Assembly (NCBI RefSeq): GCF_900110775.1 | Contig: NZ_FOEP01000001.1 | Span: 62,001-126,000, forward strand | DNA length: 64,000 nt | Direction of reading: 5' to 3' | Source of the DNA: Thalassovita taeanensis | GTDB taxonomy: Bacteria; Pseudomonadota; Alphaproteobacteria; Rhodobacterales; Rhodobacteraceae | Shown: positions 16,411 to 25,449 of the stretch, one piece after another | Layout: the number at the start of each line of letters is the position of its first letter | Numbering within the stretch: position 1 is the stretch's first letter | Program-made: the position numbers and the translations under genes | The notes under the pieces: generated by a model | What the model saw: the letters and a program-made list of their open reading frames with translations, nothing else | What the model was told of the DNA's origin: nothing | The model's database searches: none

Positions 16411-16884
16411 ATGTCAAAGGACGAAACATTGACAGACCTGGGCCTTGATGAGGGAGCTGATATGAAAGCGGAAACCTTTATTTCCGACGACTATCGACCG
16501 GCAGAAGATGAACCATTCATGAATGACAGGCAGCTGGAATATTTCCGGCGCAAGCTGGTCGCTTGGAAGCATGAAATTCTGTCCGATAGCCGCGATACGA
16601 TTGAAGCACTGCAAGATTCGACCCGTAACATTCCTGATGTGACGGATCGTGCCAGCGAAGAGACCGACCGCGCGCTGGAATTGCGCACGCGCGATCGTCA
16701 GCGCAAGCTGGTGTCCAAGATCGACGCGGCCATGCGCCGGATCGATGAGGGCGAATATGGCTATTGCGAAGTGACCGGCGAACCGATCAGCCTGAAACGG
16801 TTGGACGCACGCCCGATCGCGACCATGAGCCTTGAGGCCCAAGAACGTCACGAGCGCCGCGAGAAAGTGCACCGCGACGACTGA
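16411..16884 (+). CDS. dksA: RNA polymerase-binding transcription factor DksA
   Basis: A 157-residue DksA: an N-terminal helix, the long coiled coil with the tip motif DVTDRA (DxxDxA) and a C-terminal globular part. In place of the four-cysteine zinc finger only the first cysteine remains (YGYCEVTGEP, then SLEAQE), as in the single-cysteine DksA I recall from Rhodobacter sphaeroides (RSP_2654). It binds the RNA polymerase secondary channel and enhances ppGpp effects. Two starts are plausible: 16411 (GGGAGG upstream) and 16462 (AGGGAG upstream, MKAETF). A perfect terminator follows. Confidence 0.95.
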   Translation: MSKDETLTDLGLDEGADMKAETFISDDYRPAEDEPFMNDRQLEYFRRKLVAWKHEILSDSRDTIEALQDSTRNIPDVTDRASEETDRALELRTRDRQRKLVSKIDAAMRRIDEGEYGYCEVTGEPISLKRLDARPIATMSLEAQERHERREKVHRDD

Positions 16885-16910
16885 CCGCAGGTTTTGGGTG
16901 ACGAAATTGA

Positions 16911-16940
16911 AACGCCGGGGCTTTTGCTCCGGCGTTTTTT
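16911..16940 (+). terminator. Rho-independent terminator of dksA
   Basis: An 11-bp stem AACGCCGGGGC / GCTCCGGCGTT with a TTTT loop, followed by a run of T. It stands 26 bp after the dksA stop. Confidence 0.9.
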
Positions 16941-16956
16941 CGTTTCAAGGTGGAGC

Positions 16957-18129
16957 ATGAGTCTTCTTGGTCTGAACACGATTGTGATCGGTGGCGGCAT
17001 CGGCGGTCTGGCGGTGGCGCGGGCCCTGGCGCTGCGTGGTGCCGATGTGACCTTGCTGGAACAGGCCGAAGCCATCACCGAGGTCGGCGCCGGGTTGCAG
17101 ATCAGCCCGAACGGCGTCGCGGTGATGCGGGCGCTGGGGCTGGCGCAGGATCTGGCGCGCGATGCGGTGCGGGGGCGGGGTGTCAGCCTGCGCGACTATC
17201 GCCGCGGCGAGGTGCTGCATCTGGATCTGGGCCGGGTTGAGGATCAGGACTTCTATTTCGTACATCGCGCCGATCTGATCAACATTCTGGTCGCAGGCGC
17301 CCGCGAGGCCGGAGTGAAAATCCGGCTGTTGCAGCAGGTTGACCGCGTTCTCCCCGGCGCACCGGCACAGGTTGAGCTGGCCAACGGGGCGACGCTTACG
17401 GCCGACCTGGTGATTGGCGCCGACGGCCTGCACTCGCGGCTGCGCCCGGCGCTGAACGGCGATGACGCACCGGTTTTCACCGGACAGGTCGCTTGGCGCG
17501 CCGTGGTGCCCAACACCGACAATCGCCGACCCGAGGCTTGGGTGCATATGGGGCCGGGGCGGCATATGGTCAGCTATCCGCTGCGCGGTGGCAAAGACCT
17601 GAACATCGTCGCGGTGCAAGAACGCCACGCCTGGGCTGACGAGGGCTGGAACCACGCCGACGACCCCGACAACCTGCGCGCGACCTTCGCCGATTTTGGC
17701 GCCGAGGCGCAGGCGATCCTGTCGCGCGTGACCGATGTGCAGCTTTGGGGCCTGTTCCGCCACCCGGTGGCGCGGGTCTGGCAACGCGATCAATGCGCGC
17801 TTCTGGGGGACGCCGCGCATCCGACGCTGCCGTTTCTGGCGCAGGGCGCCTGTATGGCGCTTGAAGATGCCTGGGCGCTGGCCGACGAACTGGCCCGCAG
17901 CGACAGCATCGCCGCAGGCCTCGCCGCCTATCAGAATCGCCGCGCGGCACGGGCGCGCCGGGTGATCGACGCGGCCAACGGCAATGCGTGGAAATACCAC
18001 CTGCGCCCCAAACCCCTGCGCTTTGCCGCGCATATGGCCCTGCGGCTGGGTGGCGCGCTGGTGCCCGGCGCGATGCTGCATCAGTTCGACTGGCTCTATG
18101 CCCATGACGAAACCGCCCCCGTCGGCTGA
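16957..18129 (+). CDS. FAD-dependent aromatic monooxygenase (salicylate hydroxylase-like)
   Basis: A 390-residue class A flavoprotein. It has the FAD-binding GGGIGGLAVARALALRG near the N-terminus, the second FAD/NADPH motif DLVIGADGLHSRLR around residue 155, and CALLGDAAHPTLPFLAQGA near 285, the ribityl-binding segment. Such enzymes hydroxylate aromatic rings with NAD(P)H and oxygen. The ATG at 16957 has AAGGTGGAG upstream, and the FAD motif starts directly after it. It lies alone after the dksA terminator, so the substrate cannot be inferred from context. Confidence 0.85.
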   Translation: MSLLGLNTIVIGGGIGGLAVARALALRGADVTLLEQAEAITEVGAGLQISPNGVAVMRALGLAQDLARDAVRGRGVSLRDYRRGEVLHLDLGRVEDQDFYFVHRADLINILVAGAREAGVKIRLLQQVDRVLPGAPAQVELANGATLTADLVIGADGLHSRLRPALNGDDAPVFTGQVAWRAVVPNTDNRRPEAWVHMGPGRHMVSYPLRGGKDLNIVAVQERHAWADEGWNHADDPDNLRATFADFGAEAQAILSRVTDVQLWGLFRHPVARVWQRDQCALLGDAAHPTLPFLAQGACMALEDAWALADELARSDSIAAGLAAYQNRRAARARRVIDAANGNAWKYHLRPKPLRFAAHMALRLGGALVPGAMLHQFDWLYAHDETAPVG

Positions 18130-18147
18130 CGTCGCTTTGGCTTCTTT

Positions 18148-18212
18148 CTGAAAAAATACTCCGGGGGAGCGTTTGAAATCCAGCGGATTGCAAACGTGGG
18201 GGCAGCGCCCCC
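18148..18212. repeat. Rhodobacterales-type palindromic intergenic element, copy B
   Basis: Module order AAAAAATACTCCGGGGGAG, an 11/12-bp stem (18170-18181 with 18185-18196, one mismatch) and GGGGGC-AGC-GCCCCC (18198-18212). It corresponds to copy A at 4871-4945 in the opposite orientation. It sits between convergent genes and likely terminates both. Confidence 0.65.
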
Positions 18213-18235
18213 AACCGCCCGCAGGTAAACCGGGA

Positions 18236-19042
18236 TCAGTTGTCCAGTTCGACCCAGACCGGCACGTGGTCCGAAGGTTTTTCCCGCCCGCGTATCTGTT
18301 TGTCGATCTGACAGTCGGTCAGCATGTCGGCGCATTGTGGGCTGAGCAGGAAGTGGTCGATCCGGATACCGTTGTCGCGGTTCCACGCTCCGGCTTGATA
18401 ATCCCAGAACGAATATTGCCCCGGCGCGCGGTTGCGGGCGCGAAAGGCCTCGGTCAGGCCAAGGTTCATCAGGCGGCGAAAGGCGGCGCGGCTTTCGGGG
18501 CGAAACAGCGCATCATCGCGCCAGGCCTCGGGCTTTTTGGCGTCTTCGGCCTGCGGGATGATGTTGTAGTCGCCCGCCATCAGAAACGGGATCTCCTCGG
18601 CCAGCAGAGCTTCGGCGCGGGTCTGCATGCGCTGCATCCAGCCAAGTTTATAGGCGTATTTGCCGCCCGGCACCGGGGTGCCATCGGCCGACAGTTCCAC
18701 GGGGTTGCCGTTGGGCAGATACAGCCCGCACAGCCGGATCGCCTGTTTGCCCACCACGGTGGCCTCGATCCAGCGGGCCTGTTCGTCGCTGTCGTCGCCG
18801 GGCAAGCCGCGGGTGATGTCCTCGAGCGGCAGTTTCGACAGGATCGCCACACCGTTGAAGCTTTTCTGACCGTGGGTTTCGACCTGATATCCCTTGTCCT
18901 CGAACATCTCGCGGGGGAAATTTTCATCGACCGATTTGATCTCTTGCAGCAGGGCCACATCTGGCTGCGCCTCGTCCAACCAATCGGACAGCGCCTGAAA
19001 CCGGGCCTTGATGCCGTTGATGTTGAACGTGGCGATTTTCAT
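18236..19042 (-). CDS. xthA: Exodeoxyribonuclease III
   Basis: A 268-residue endonuclease/exonuclease/phosphatase fold enzyme, the normal length for XthA. It cuts DNA at abasic sites and removes 3' blocking groups in base excision repair. Visible catalytic motifs are NINGIKAR, LLQEIKS with the metal-binding glutamate, the AGDYNIIP segment, and IDHFLLS with the final SDHVPVWVEL. An AGGAGAG site stands 7 nt before the ATG. It lies downstream of the IscA-type gene on the same strand, with no strong terminator between them. Confidence 0.93.
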   Translation of the reverse strand: MKIATFNINGIKARFQALSDWLDEAQPDVALLQEIKSVDENFPREMFEDKGYQVETHGQKSFNGVAILSKLPLEDITRGLPGDDSDEQARWIEATVVGKQAIRLCGLYLPNGNPVELSADGTPVPGGKYAYKLGWMQRMQTRAEALLAEEIPFLMAGDYNIIPQAEDAKKPEAWRDDALFRPESRAAFRRLMNLGLTEAFRARNRAPGQYSFWDYQAGAWNRDNGIRIDHFLLSPQCADMLTDCQIDKQIRGREKPSDHVPVWVELDN

Positions 19043-19121
19043 GGGCGGCTCTCCTGCTTTGGCCTTCTATCGCCTATTGGCAGGGGCGCGCGCAACCCGG
19101 CACGGGGCCGGGCGGGCGCGT

Positions 19122-19445
19122 TTACATCGCGAAGGAGGTGCCGCAACCGCAGGAGGACGAGGCGTTGGGGTTTTCGATCACGAAACGCGCGCCGATCAGC
19201 TCTTCGGTGAAATCAATTGTCGCACCGGTCAGGAACGGCAACGAGGTGCTGTCGACCACGACTTTTTCGCCCTGACCGGCCAGCACAAGGTCATCCCCGG
19301 CGGGGGTGTCGAGCTTGATTTCATACTGGAAGCCGGAACAGCCGCCGCCCTCGACCGCGATGCGCAGGGCCTGACCCTGTTCGGCGGCACCGATTTCGTG
19401 CAGGCGGGCAAAGGCGCGCGGGGTGACCTTGGGGGGCAATTGCAT
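19122..19445 (-). CDS. HesB/IscA family iron-sulfur cluster insertion protein (ErpA-like)
   Basis: A 107-residue A-type carrier protein with the three conserved cysteines: C36 in EGGGCSGF and C99/C101 in SSSCGCGTSF. A-type proteins bind a [2Fe-2S] or [4Fe-4S] cluster and deliver it to apo-enzymes in the cytoplasm. The ATG at 19443-19445 is supported by CAGGAG and by the family start; an upstream extension crosses into the divergent dgt promoter region. It may be ErpA or a related member; paralogues elsewhere in the genome would decide. Confidence 0.88.
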   Translation of the reverse strand: MQLPPKVTPRAFARLHEIGAAEQGQALRIAVEGGGCSGFQYEIKLDTPAGDDLVLAGQGEKVVVDSTSLPFLTGATIDFTEELIGARFVIENPNASSSCGCGTSFAM

Positions 19446-19525
19446 CTGGCGGCTCCTGACGGTTTCGCATTCGGTTGGAATGGAATATATGGGCGGTAAC
19501 GACAGGCGACAAGGACCAGTTGAGC

Positions 19526-20692
19526 ATGACAGCCCCCTTTGCATCGGACCCGGCGAAATCGCGCGGGCGGCTTTACCCGGAAGAGGAAAGCACCTTCCGT
19601 TCGCCGTTTCAGCGCGACCGGGACCGGATCATCCATGCCAGCGCCTTTCGACGGCTCAAGCACAAGACGCAGGTATTCATCGAACACGAGGGCGATTATT
19701 TCCGCACCCGGCTGACCCATTCGATCGAGGTGGCGCAGGTGGCGCGCACGATTGCGGGCACTTTGGGGCTGAACCAGGAACTGACCGAGGCGGTGGCCCT
19801 GGCGCATGATCTGGGCCACACGCCGTTCGGCCACACCGGCGAGGATGCGCTGTCAGAGCTGATGGCGCCCTACGGCGGGTTTGACCACAACGCGCAGGCC
19901 ATTCGCATCGTCACCCATCTGGAGCGGCACTATGCCGAATGGGACGGGCTGAACCTGACCTGGGAAACGCTGGAGGGGATCGCCAAGCACAACGGCCCTG
20001 TCACCGGGGATATTCCGTGGGCGTTGGCCGCATATAATGCGCGCCACGATCTGGAACTGCACACTCACGCCAGTGCCGAAGCACAGGTGGCGGCGCTGTC
20101 GGATGACATCGCCTATAACAACCACGATCTGCATGACGGGCTGCGCGCCGAGCTGTTTTCGACCGACGAGCTGGCGGAGCTGCCACTGTTGCAGGGCTGT
20201 TTCGCCGAGGTCGACGGGCTGTTTCCGGGGTTGAACTATTATCGGCGGCGGCACGAGGCGCTGCGGCGGTTCTTTGGTATTCTGGTCGAGGATGTGATCA
20301 GCGTAAGCCGGACCAATCTGGCCGCGCTTGCACCGCAAAGCGCGCAGGATGTACGCGATGCCGGGCGGATGATGGTGCAATTCTCGCCGCCCGTCTGGGA
20401 GCAGCTGAAGGTGATCCGCGAGTTCCTGTTTCACCGGATGTACCGCGCCCCCGAAGTGGTCGAGATGCGCAGGCACGTCACGCAGGTGGTGCAAGAGCTG
20501 TTCCCACTGTTCATGCAGCACACCGATGTGTTGCCGAAACAGTGGCGCAAGGATGTCGAAGACGCGCGGACCGAGCAGGATCTGGCGCGGATCGTCTCAG
20601 ATTATATCGCGGGTATGACCGACCGGTTTGCCTTGCAGGAATACGAGCGGCTGACCGGGCGCGAGGCAATTCCGGCGCGACGCGGCGTTTAA
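19526..20692 (+). CDS. dgt: Deoxyguanosinetriphosphate triphosphohydrolase-like protein
   Basis: A 388-residue HD-domain phosphohydrolase of the Dgt family (short, type 2). The HD metal site is seen in the TRLTHSIEVAQVA region and in ALAHDLGHTPFGHTGEDAL (about residues 90-105). It hydrolyses dNTPs to deoxynucleosides and tripolyphosphate and so trims nucleotide pools. I used the ATG at 19526; the reading frame extends upstream 17 codons without support. It is followed by the antiporter gene after 19 nt and may be co-transcribed with it. Confidence 0.88.
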   Translation: MTAPFASDPAKSRGRLYPEEESTFRSPFQRDRDRIIHASAFRRLKHKTQVFIEHEGDYFRTRLTHSIEVAQVARTIAGTLGLNQELTEAVALAHDLGHTPFGHTGEDALSELMAPYGGFDHNAQAIRIVTHLERHYAEWDGLNLTWETLEGIAKHNGPVTGDIPWALAAYNARHDLELHTHASAEAQVAALSDDIAYNNHDLHDGLRAELFSTDELAELPLLQGCFAEVDGLFPGLNYYRRRHEALRRFFGILVEDVISVSRTNLAALAPQSAQDVRDAGRMMVQFSPPVWEQLKVIREFLFHRMYRAPEVVEMRRHVTQVVQELFPLFMQHTDVLPKQWRKDVEDARTEQDLARIVSDYIAGMTDRFALQEYERLTGREAIPARRGV

Positions 20693-20711
20693 GGGTGCAG
20701 GAGCAACAACA

Positions 20712-22577
20712 ATGACAGTGGCAGAAATAGGGCTGAGCCCGGTATCGGCGATCGCTTTGGTGGGCGCGCTTGGCGTCGGTGCGCAGGTTTTTGCGTGGCG
20801 CATGCAATTGCCCGCGATTGTGCTGATGCTGGTGGCCGGGATCCTGGCCGGGCCGGTGACCGGTGTGCTGGATCCGGCGCGCGATATCGGCCCGCTGGTC
20901 GGCCCGATGATTTCGATCGCGGTGGCGATCATTCTGTTCGAGGGCGGCATGACCCTGAACCGGCATTCGCTGAGCGATGCGGCCAAGGGCGTGCGGCGGC
21001 TGGTGTTTGTCGGCGCGCCGCTGGGTTGGCTGACCTCGGCGCTGGCGCTGCACTATGGCGCCGGGCTGGGCTGGGATGCGGCGGCAGTGTTCGGCGGTAT
21101 CATGATCGTGACCGGCCCGACGGTGATCGCGCCGCTGCTGCGGCAGGCGCGGTTGTCACGGCGCCCGGCGGCACTGCTGCAATGGGAGGCGATCCTGAAC
21201 GACCCGATCGGCGCGATGGCGGCGGTGCTGGCGTTCGAGGTGGTGATGGTGCGGCAGACGGCCTCGACCGTGGGGCACGCGACGCAAGAGCTGGTGGTGG
21301 GCGTGGTCGTGGCCATCGCCTTGGGCGTGGTGGCGGGATATGGCATTGCCACCGCCTTCAAGCGCGGCTGGGTGCCGGAATATATGAAGGTGCCAGTGCT
21401 GTTCGTGGTCCTGCTAAGCATTTTCGCGCTGTCCGACGCGGTACTGCATGAAAGCGGGCTGTTGGCGGTGACCATCATGGGCGTGGTGATCGCCAACGCT
21501 GGCTTGCCCTCGTACGAGGAACTTAGGCGGTTCAAGGAACACGCGACGGTGCTGCTGGTGTCTGGGGTGTTCATCCTGTTGGCCGCCTCGTTGGATTTTG
21601 CGGCGCTGGGGCAGCTGACCTGGCGGGCGGCGCTGTTCGTGGGGCTGGTGATCTTTGTCGCGCGGCCGTTTACCGTGATCATGTCGCTGCTGGGCACCGA
21701 TATTCCGTGGCGCGAACGGGCGCTGATCGCGCTGACCGGGCCGCGCGGCGTGGTGCTGGTGGCAGTGGCCGGGCTGTTTGGCGAACGGCTGGCGGCGGTC
21801 GGCATTGCTGATGGCGCGTTGGTCGGCCCGCTGGCCTTTGTGCTGGTGGCGGTCACGGTGGTGTTGCACGGGTTCACGCTGCGCCCAATGGCGCGGGCCT
21901 TGGGGCTGGCGGGGGCGGATCGCCCCGGCGTGCTTCTGGTCGGCGGATCGGGCTGGAGCACGGCATTGGCCGAGGCCATGATCAAGGCCGAGGTGCCGGT
22001 GCTGATGGCCGACCCGAACCACGGCCATTTGCGCGGCGCGCGCAGTCGCGGCATTCCGACCTATTTCGGCGATATCTTGTCCGAGGCCGCTGAAAACAGT
22101 GTCGAAGTGGCGCGGTATTCGCGGCTGGTCGCGGTGACGGATAACGATGCCTATAACACGCTGGTCACCACCGACCTTGCGCCAGAGTTCGGCCGCGACA
22201 ACGTGTTCCAACTGGCGCGCAGCAAAGAGGGGCAGGCGCGCCATGCGCTGCCGGTCACGTTGGGCGGGCGGGTGTTTGGCCAGGGCAAGGGCTATGACGA
22301 GTTGGAGGCGCTGCGCCGCGCGGGGTGGGAGTTCCGCGTCACCGGCCTGACCGAGGAATTCGGGCTGGAGCAGTGGCACGCCGCGCATCCCGATGCGCTG
22401 TTGTTCGTGGCGATCTATGCCAAGGGTGAGCTGCGTTTCCCGCGTGAGGGTAGCACGCTGAAGGCGGGCGACGGCGCGCGATTGTTGCATTTTTCACCGC
22501 CCAAACCCAAGCTGAAGCCCGACACGAAAACCGAGCCAAAATCAGACCCGAAATCAGACCCGGCCCCGGCGGGCTGA
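20712..22577 (+). CDS. CPA1-type cation:proton antiporter with TrkA_N domain
   Basis: A 621-residue membrane protein. The first about 400 residues form a Na+(K+)/H+ exchanger domain with some 12-13 helices and the conserved LNDPIGAMAAVLAFE region. Residues about 410-530 form a Rossmann-type RCK/TrkA_N domain (PGVLLVGGSGWSTALAEAM) that binds nucleotide and gates transport. The C-terminal tail (residues 598-621) is a low-complexity lysine/proline/aspartate string that includes a tandem 12-bp DNA repeat (22539-22562, read as KSDPKSDP). It probably exports Na+ or K+ in exchange for protons. Confidence 0.85.
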   Translation: MTVAEIGLSPVSAIALVGALGVGAQVFAWRMQLPAIVLMLVAGILAGPVTGVLDPARDIGPLVGPMISIAVAIILFEGGMTLNRHSLSDAAKGVRRLVFVGAPLGWLTSALALHYGAGLGWDAAAVFGGIMIVTGPTVIAPLLRQARLSRRPAALLQWEAILNDPIGAMAAVLAFEVVMVRQTASTVGHATQELVVGVVVAIALGVVAGYGIATAFKRGWVPEYMKVPVLFVVLLSIFALSDAVLHESGLLAVTIMGVVIANAGLPSYEELRRFKEHATVLLVSGVFILLAASLDFAALGQLTWRAALFVGLVIFVARPFTVIMSLLGTDIPWRERALIALTGPRGVVLVAVAGLFGERLAAVGIADGALVGPLAFVLVAVTVVLHGFTLRPMARALGLAGADRPGVLLVGGSGWSTALAEAMIKAEVPVLMADPNHGHLRGARSRGIPTYFGDILSEAAENSVEVARYSRLVAVTDNDAYNTLVTTDLAPEFGRDNVFQLARSKEGQARHALPVTLGGRVFGQGKGYDELEALRRAGWEFRVTGLTEEFGLEQWHAAHPDALLFVAIYAKGELRFPREGSTLKAGDGARLLHFSPPKPKLKPDTKTEPKSDPKSDPAPAG

Positions 22578-22599
22578 GACGGGGGGCGCAACCAGCCCG

Positions 22600-22626
22600 C
22601 GCAGGCGTTGACCTTTGACGCCTGCG
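22600..22626 (+). promoter_or_regulatory. Hairpin upstream of argS
   Basis: A perfect 9-bp stem CGCAGGCGT / ACGCCTGCG with a 9-nt loop, 35 nt before the argS start. A second repeat pair, GCGGGCT / AGCCCGC (22569-22575 with 22594-22600), lies just before it. They may form a terminator for the antiporter gene or an argS leader; no T-run is seen. Confidence 0.45.
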
Positions 22627-22661
22627 TGGTAAACCCCGCGCCAGCGAGAAGGATATACGCA

Positions 22662-24407
22662 ATGAACCTGTTCACCGATGTGCGCGCGCTTGTGCTGGAA
22701 ACTCTGGACCAGATGGCCGGAGCCGGAGAGCTGTCGCAGGGGCTGGACTATGCCAATGTGGCGGTCGAACCGCCGCGTGATGCCGCCCACGGGGACATGG
22801 CCACCAACGCCGCGATGGTTCTGGCCAAGCCCGCAGGGATGAAACCGCGCGAGATCGCCGACCATCTGGCCGCGCGTCTGCTGTCAGACCCGCGCATCAC
22901 CAGCGCCGAGGTGGCCGGGCCGGGGTTCTTGAACCTGCGGCTGGCGCCGGAGTTGTGGCAGGGGATCGTCAAGGCGGCCCTGACCGAGGGCACGGCCTAT
23001 GGCCGGTCCGATATGGGGCACGGGCGCCGTGTGAACGTCGAATACGTCAGCGCCAACCCGACCGGGCCGCTGCATGTGGGCCACACCCGCGGCGCGGTGT
23101 TCGGCGATGCGCTGGCCAGCCTGCTGGATTACGCGGGCTATGACGTGACGCGCGAATATTACATCAACGACGGCGGCGCACAGGTCGATGTGCTGGCGCG
23201 CTCGGTCTATGAGCGCTACCGCGAGGCGTGCGGGTTGGAGCCCGAGATTTCCGAGGGGCTGTATCCCGGCGACTATCTGGAGCCCGTCGGCCGTGCGCTG
23301 GCCGAGGCGTATGGCGAGGCGCTGCTGGACAAGCCGGAATCGGAGTGGCTGGAGATGGTCCGCGAATATGCCACCGATGCGATGATGCACCTGATCCGCG
23401 ATGATCTGGCCTCGCTTGGTGTGGAAATGGACGTGTTCTTCAGCGAAAAATCGCTCTATGGCTCGGGCCGGATCGAGGCGGCGTTGAAGGCGTTGACCGA
23501 CAAGGGGCTGATCTATCGCGGGGTATTGGAGCCGCCCAAAGGCAAAATGCCAGAGGACTGGGAACCGCGCGAGCAAGTGCTGTTCAAATCCACCCTGCAC
23601 GGCGATGACGTTGACCGACCGGTGATGAAATCCGATGGCAGCTGGACCTATTTCGCGCCCGATATCGCCTATCACTTCGACAAGGTCGAACGCGGCTTTG
23701 ACATGTTGATCGACGTGTTCGGCGCTGACCACGGCGGCTATGTCAAACGGATGAAGGCGGCGGTGTCGGCGCTGTCGGATGGCCGTGTGCCGCTGGACAT
23801 CAAGTTGACGCAGCTGGTCAAGCTGTGGAAGAACGGCGAGCCGTTCAAGATGTCGAAACGTGCGGGCAATTTCGTGACCCTGCGCGATGTGGTAGAGCAG
23901 GTCGGCCCCGATGTGACCCGGTTCCACATGCTGACGCGCAAGAACGACGCGCCGCTTGATTTCGATTTCGACAAGGTGCTGGAGCAATCGCGCGACAACC
24001 CGGTTTTCTATGTGCAATACGCCCATGCGCGTGTGTGTTCGGTGCTGCGCAAAGCGGCCGAGGCCGGGATTCCGACAGATGATGCCACGCTGGCGGGGGC
24101 CGATCTGTCCGGCATGACCCACGAGGCCGAGGTGGCCGTGGCCAAAAAGCTGGCCGAATGGCCGCGTCTGGTGGAGATTGCCGGGCGCACCAACGAACCG
24201 CACCGGGTGGCGTTCTATCTCTATGAATTGGCCAGCGATCTCCACAGTCTGTGGAACCGTGGCAACGAGGATGTCGCGCTGCGCTTTATCCAAGAGGGCG
24301 ATGTGGCCACAAGTCAGGCGAAAATCGCCCTGGCCCGCGCCGTTTCCGTTGTTATTTCCGCAGGCCTTGGTATTCTGGGTGTAACTCCGGCGGAAGAGAT
24401 GCGGTAA
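22662..24407 (+). CDS. argS: Arginyl-tRNA synthetase
   Basis: A 581-residue class I synthetase, the standard length. The [11 protein letters not shown] motif (residues 131-141) is the HIGH signature, and [10 protein letters not shown] near residue 396 is KMSKS. The C-terminal DALR-type anticodon-binding domain follows. It charges tRNA-Arg with arginine. A GAAGGA site precedes the ATG at 22662. In the alphaproteobacterial gene order that I know, argS leads a run with SPOR-nagZ-scpA-scpB, and that holds here. Confidence 0.95.
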   Translation: MNLFTDVRALVLETLDQMAGAGELSQGLDYANVAVEPPRDAAHGDMATNAAMVLAKPAGMKPREIADHLAARLLSDPRITSAEVAGPGFLNLRLAPELWQGIVKAALTEGTAYGRSDMGHGRRVNVEYVSANPTGPLHVGHTRGAVFGDALASLLDYAGYDVTREYYINDGGAQVDVLARSVYERYREACGLEPEISEGLYPGDYLEPVGRALAEAYGEALLDKPESEWLEMVREYATDAMMHLIRDDLASLGVEMDVFFSEKSLYGSGRIEAALKALTDKGLIYRGVLEPPKGKMPEDWEPREQVLFKSTLHGDDVDRPVMKSDGSWTYFAPDIAYHFDKVERGFDMLIDVFGADHGGYVKRMKAAVSALSDGRVPLDIKLTQLVKLWKNGEPFKMSKRAGNFVTLRDVVEQVGPDVTRFHMLTRKNDAPLDFDFDKVLEQSRDNPVFYVQYAHARVCSVLRKAAEAGIPTDDATLAGADLSGMTHEAEVAVAKKLAEWPRLVEIAGRTNEPHRVAFYLYELASDLHSLWNRGNEDVALRFIQEGDVATSQAKIALARAVSVVISAGLGILGVTPAEEMR

Positions 24408-24444
24408 AAACTGCACACATCGCCGGGCTGACCGAGAGCAGATT

Positions 24445-25449
24445 ATGACGGCGGGGCAACCTGCCGGTGTCAGAGAGGCGAGTATGGCGGAGCTACAGGT
24501 GAACGGGCGTGATGCAGCGCCCGCGACGGGAAATTCCATAGGGTTATTGGCAAACTGGGCCGGGGCGATTGTATCGCTGGGGCTGGTGGTTGGCGTGGGT
24601 GTCTGGGGCTATCAGCTTTTGATGCGCGACGTCAGCGGCGTGCCGGTGGTGCGGGCCGCAGAAGGGCCGATGCGGGTCTTGCCGGAAAATCCCGGCGGGG
24701 CACCGGCGGAAAATCAGGGGCTGGCAGTCAACCAAGTGGCGGCGATCGGCGTGGCCGAAGCGCCCGCGGACCGGTTGATCCTGGCGCCGCGCCCAATTGA
24801 TCTGAGCGACGAAGACACCCCGGTCGCCATGCTGAGCCAGGTGCGGCTGTCGCGTGACGCCGTGCCGGATGACGCGGGCAGCGACACCGCCGAAACCGTT
24901 GATCCGACCAGTTTGACGGTCACCGATCTGGTGGCGCAATTGACCGAGGGCGTGGCCCCGATGGGGACCGCGCCAGACACATCAGCGAACAAGGCGCCTG
25001 CACAACAGGCCCCAGCCGCCGATAAAAAGACCGTCCTCGCCGAAAGCCCTGCTGCTGCACCGGTGGTGGCGAAAAAGGGGCTGGCCACGTCGCTGCGCCC
25101 GCAGATGCGCCCCAAAGGCGGGCGTCAGGTTGCCTCGGTCGATCCGGCCGTAACGGCGCAGGCGCTGAGCGTCGATGTTGATGCCGGCACCCTGCCTGCG
25201 GGCACTCGTCTGGCACAGCTGGGCGCGTTTGACAGCCCCGAGGTGGCCAAGACCGAATGGGATCGGCTGTCGGCGCGGTTCTCGGATTATCTGGAGGGCA
25301 AGAAGCGGGTCATCCAGAAGGCGGAAAGCGGTGGGCGCACCTTCTATCGACTGCGGGCGCATGGCTTTGCCGACCTGAATGATGCGCGGCGGTTCTGCTC
25401 GGCTCTGGTCGCGGAAAAGGCCGAGTGTATTCCGGTGACCAGTAAGTGA
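24445..25449 (+). CDS. SPOR domain protein
   Basis: A 334-residue envelope protein: a short cytoplasmic start, one membrane helix (about residues 33-53, NWAGAIVSLGLVVGVGVWGY), a long proline/alanine-rich periplasmic linker and a C-terminal SPOR domain from about residue 252 (LAQLGAFDSPEVAKTEWDRL). SPOR domains bind denuded peptidoglycan glycan strands at the division septum. The ATG at 24484 (GAGAGG upstream) is an alternative start that would leave a 321-residue protein. It overlaps nagZ by 4 nt. Confidence 0.88.
   Translation: MTAGQPAGVREASMAELQVNGRDAAPATGNSIGLLANWAGAIVSLGLVVGVGVWGYQLLMRDVSGVPVVRAAEGPMRVLPENPGGAPAENQGLAVNQVAAIGVAEAPADRLILAPRPIDLSDEDTPVAMLSQVRLSRDAVPDDAGSDTAETVDPTSLTVTDLVAQLTEGVAPMGTAPDTSANKAPAQQAPAADKKTVLAESPAAAPVVAKKGLATSLRPQMRPKGGRQVASVDPAVTAQALSVDVDAGTLPAGTRLAQLGAFDSPEVAKTEWDRLSARFSDYLEGKKRVIQKAESGGRTFYRLRAHGFADLNDARRFCSALVAEKAECIPVTSK

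Noticed and set aside
22539-22562. Tandem 12-bp repeat as a mobile or regulatory repeat
   Set aside because: It is in frame in the low-complexity tail of the antiporter and simply encodes repeated KSDP.
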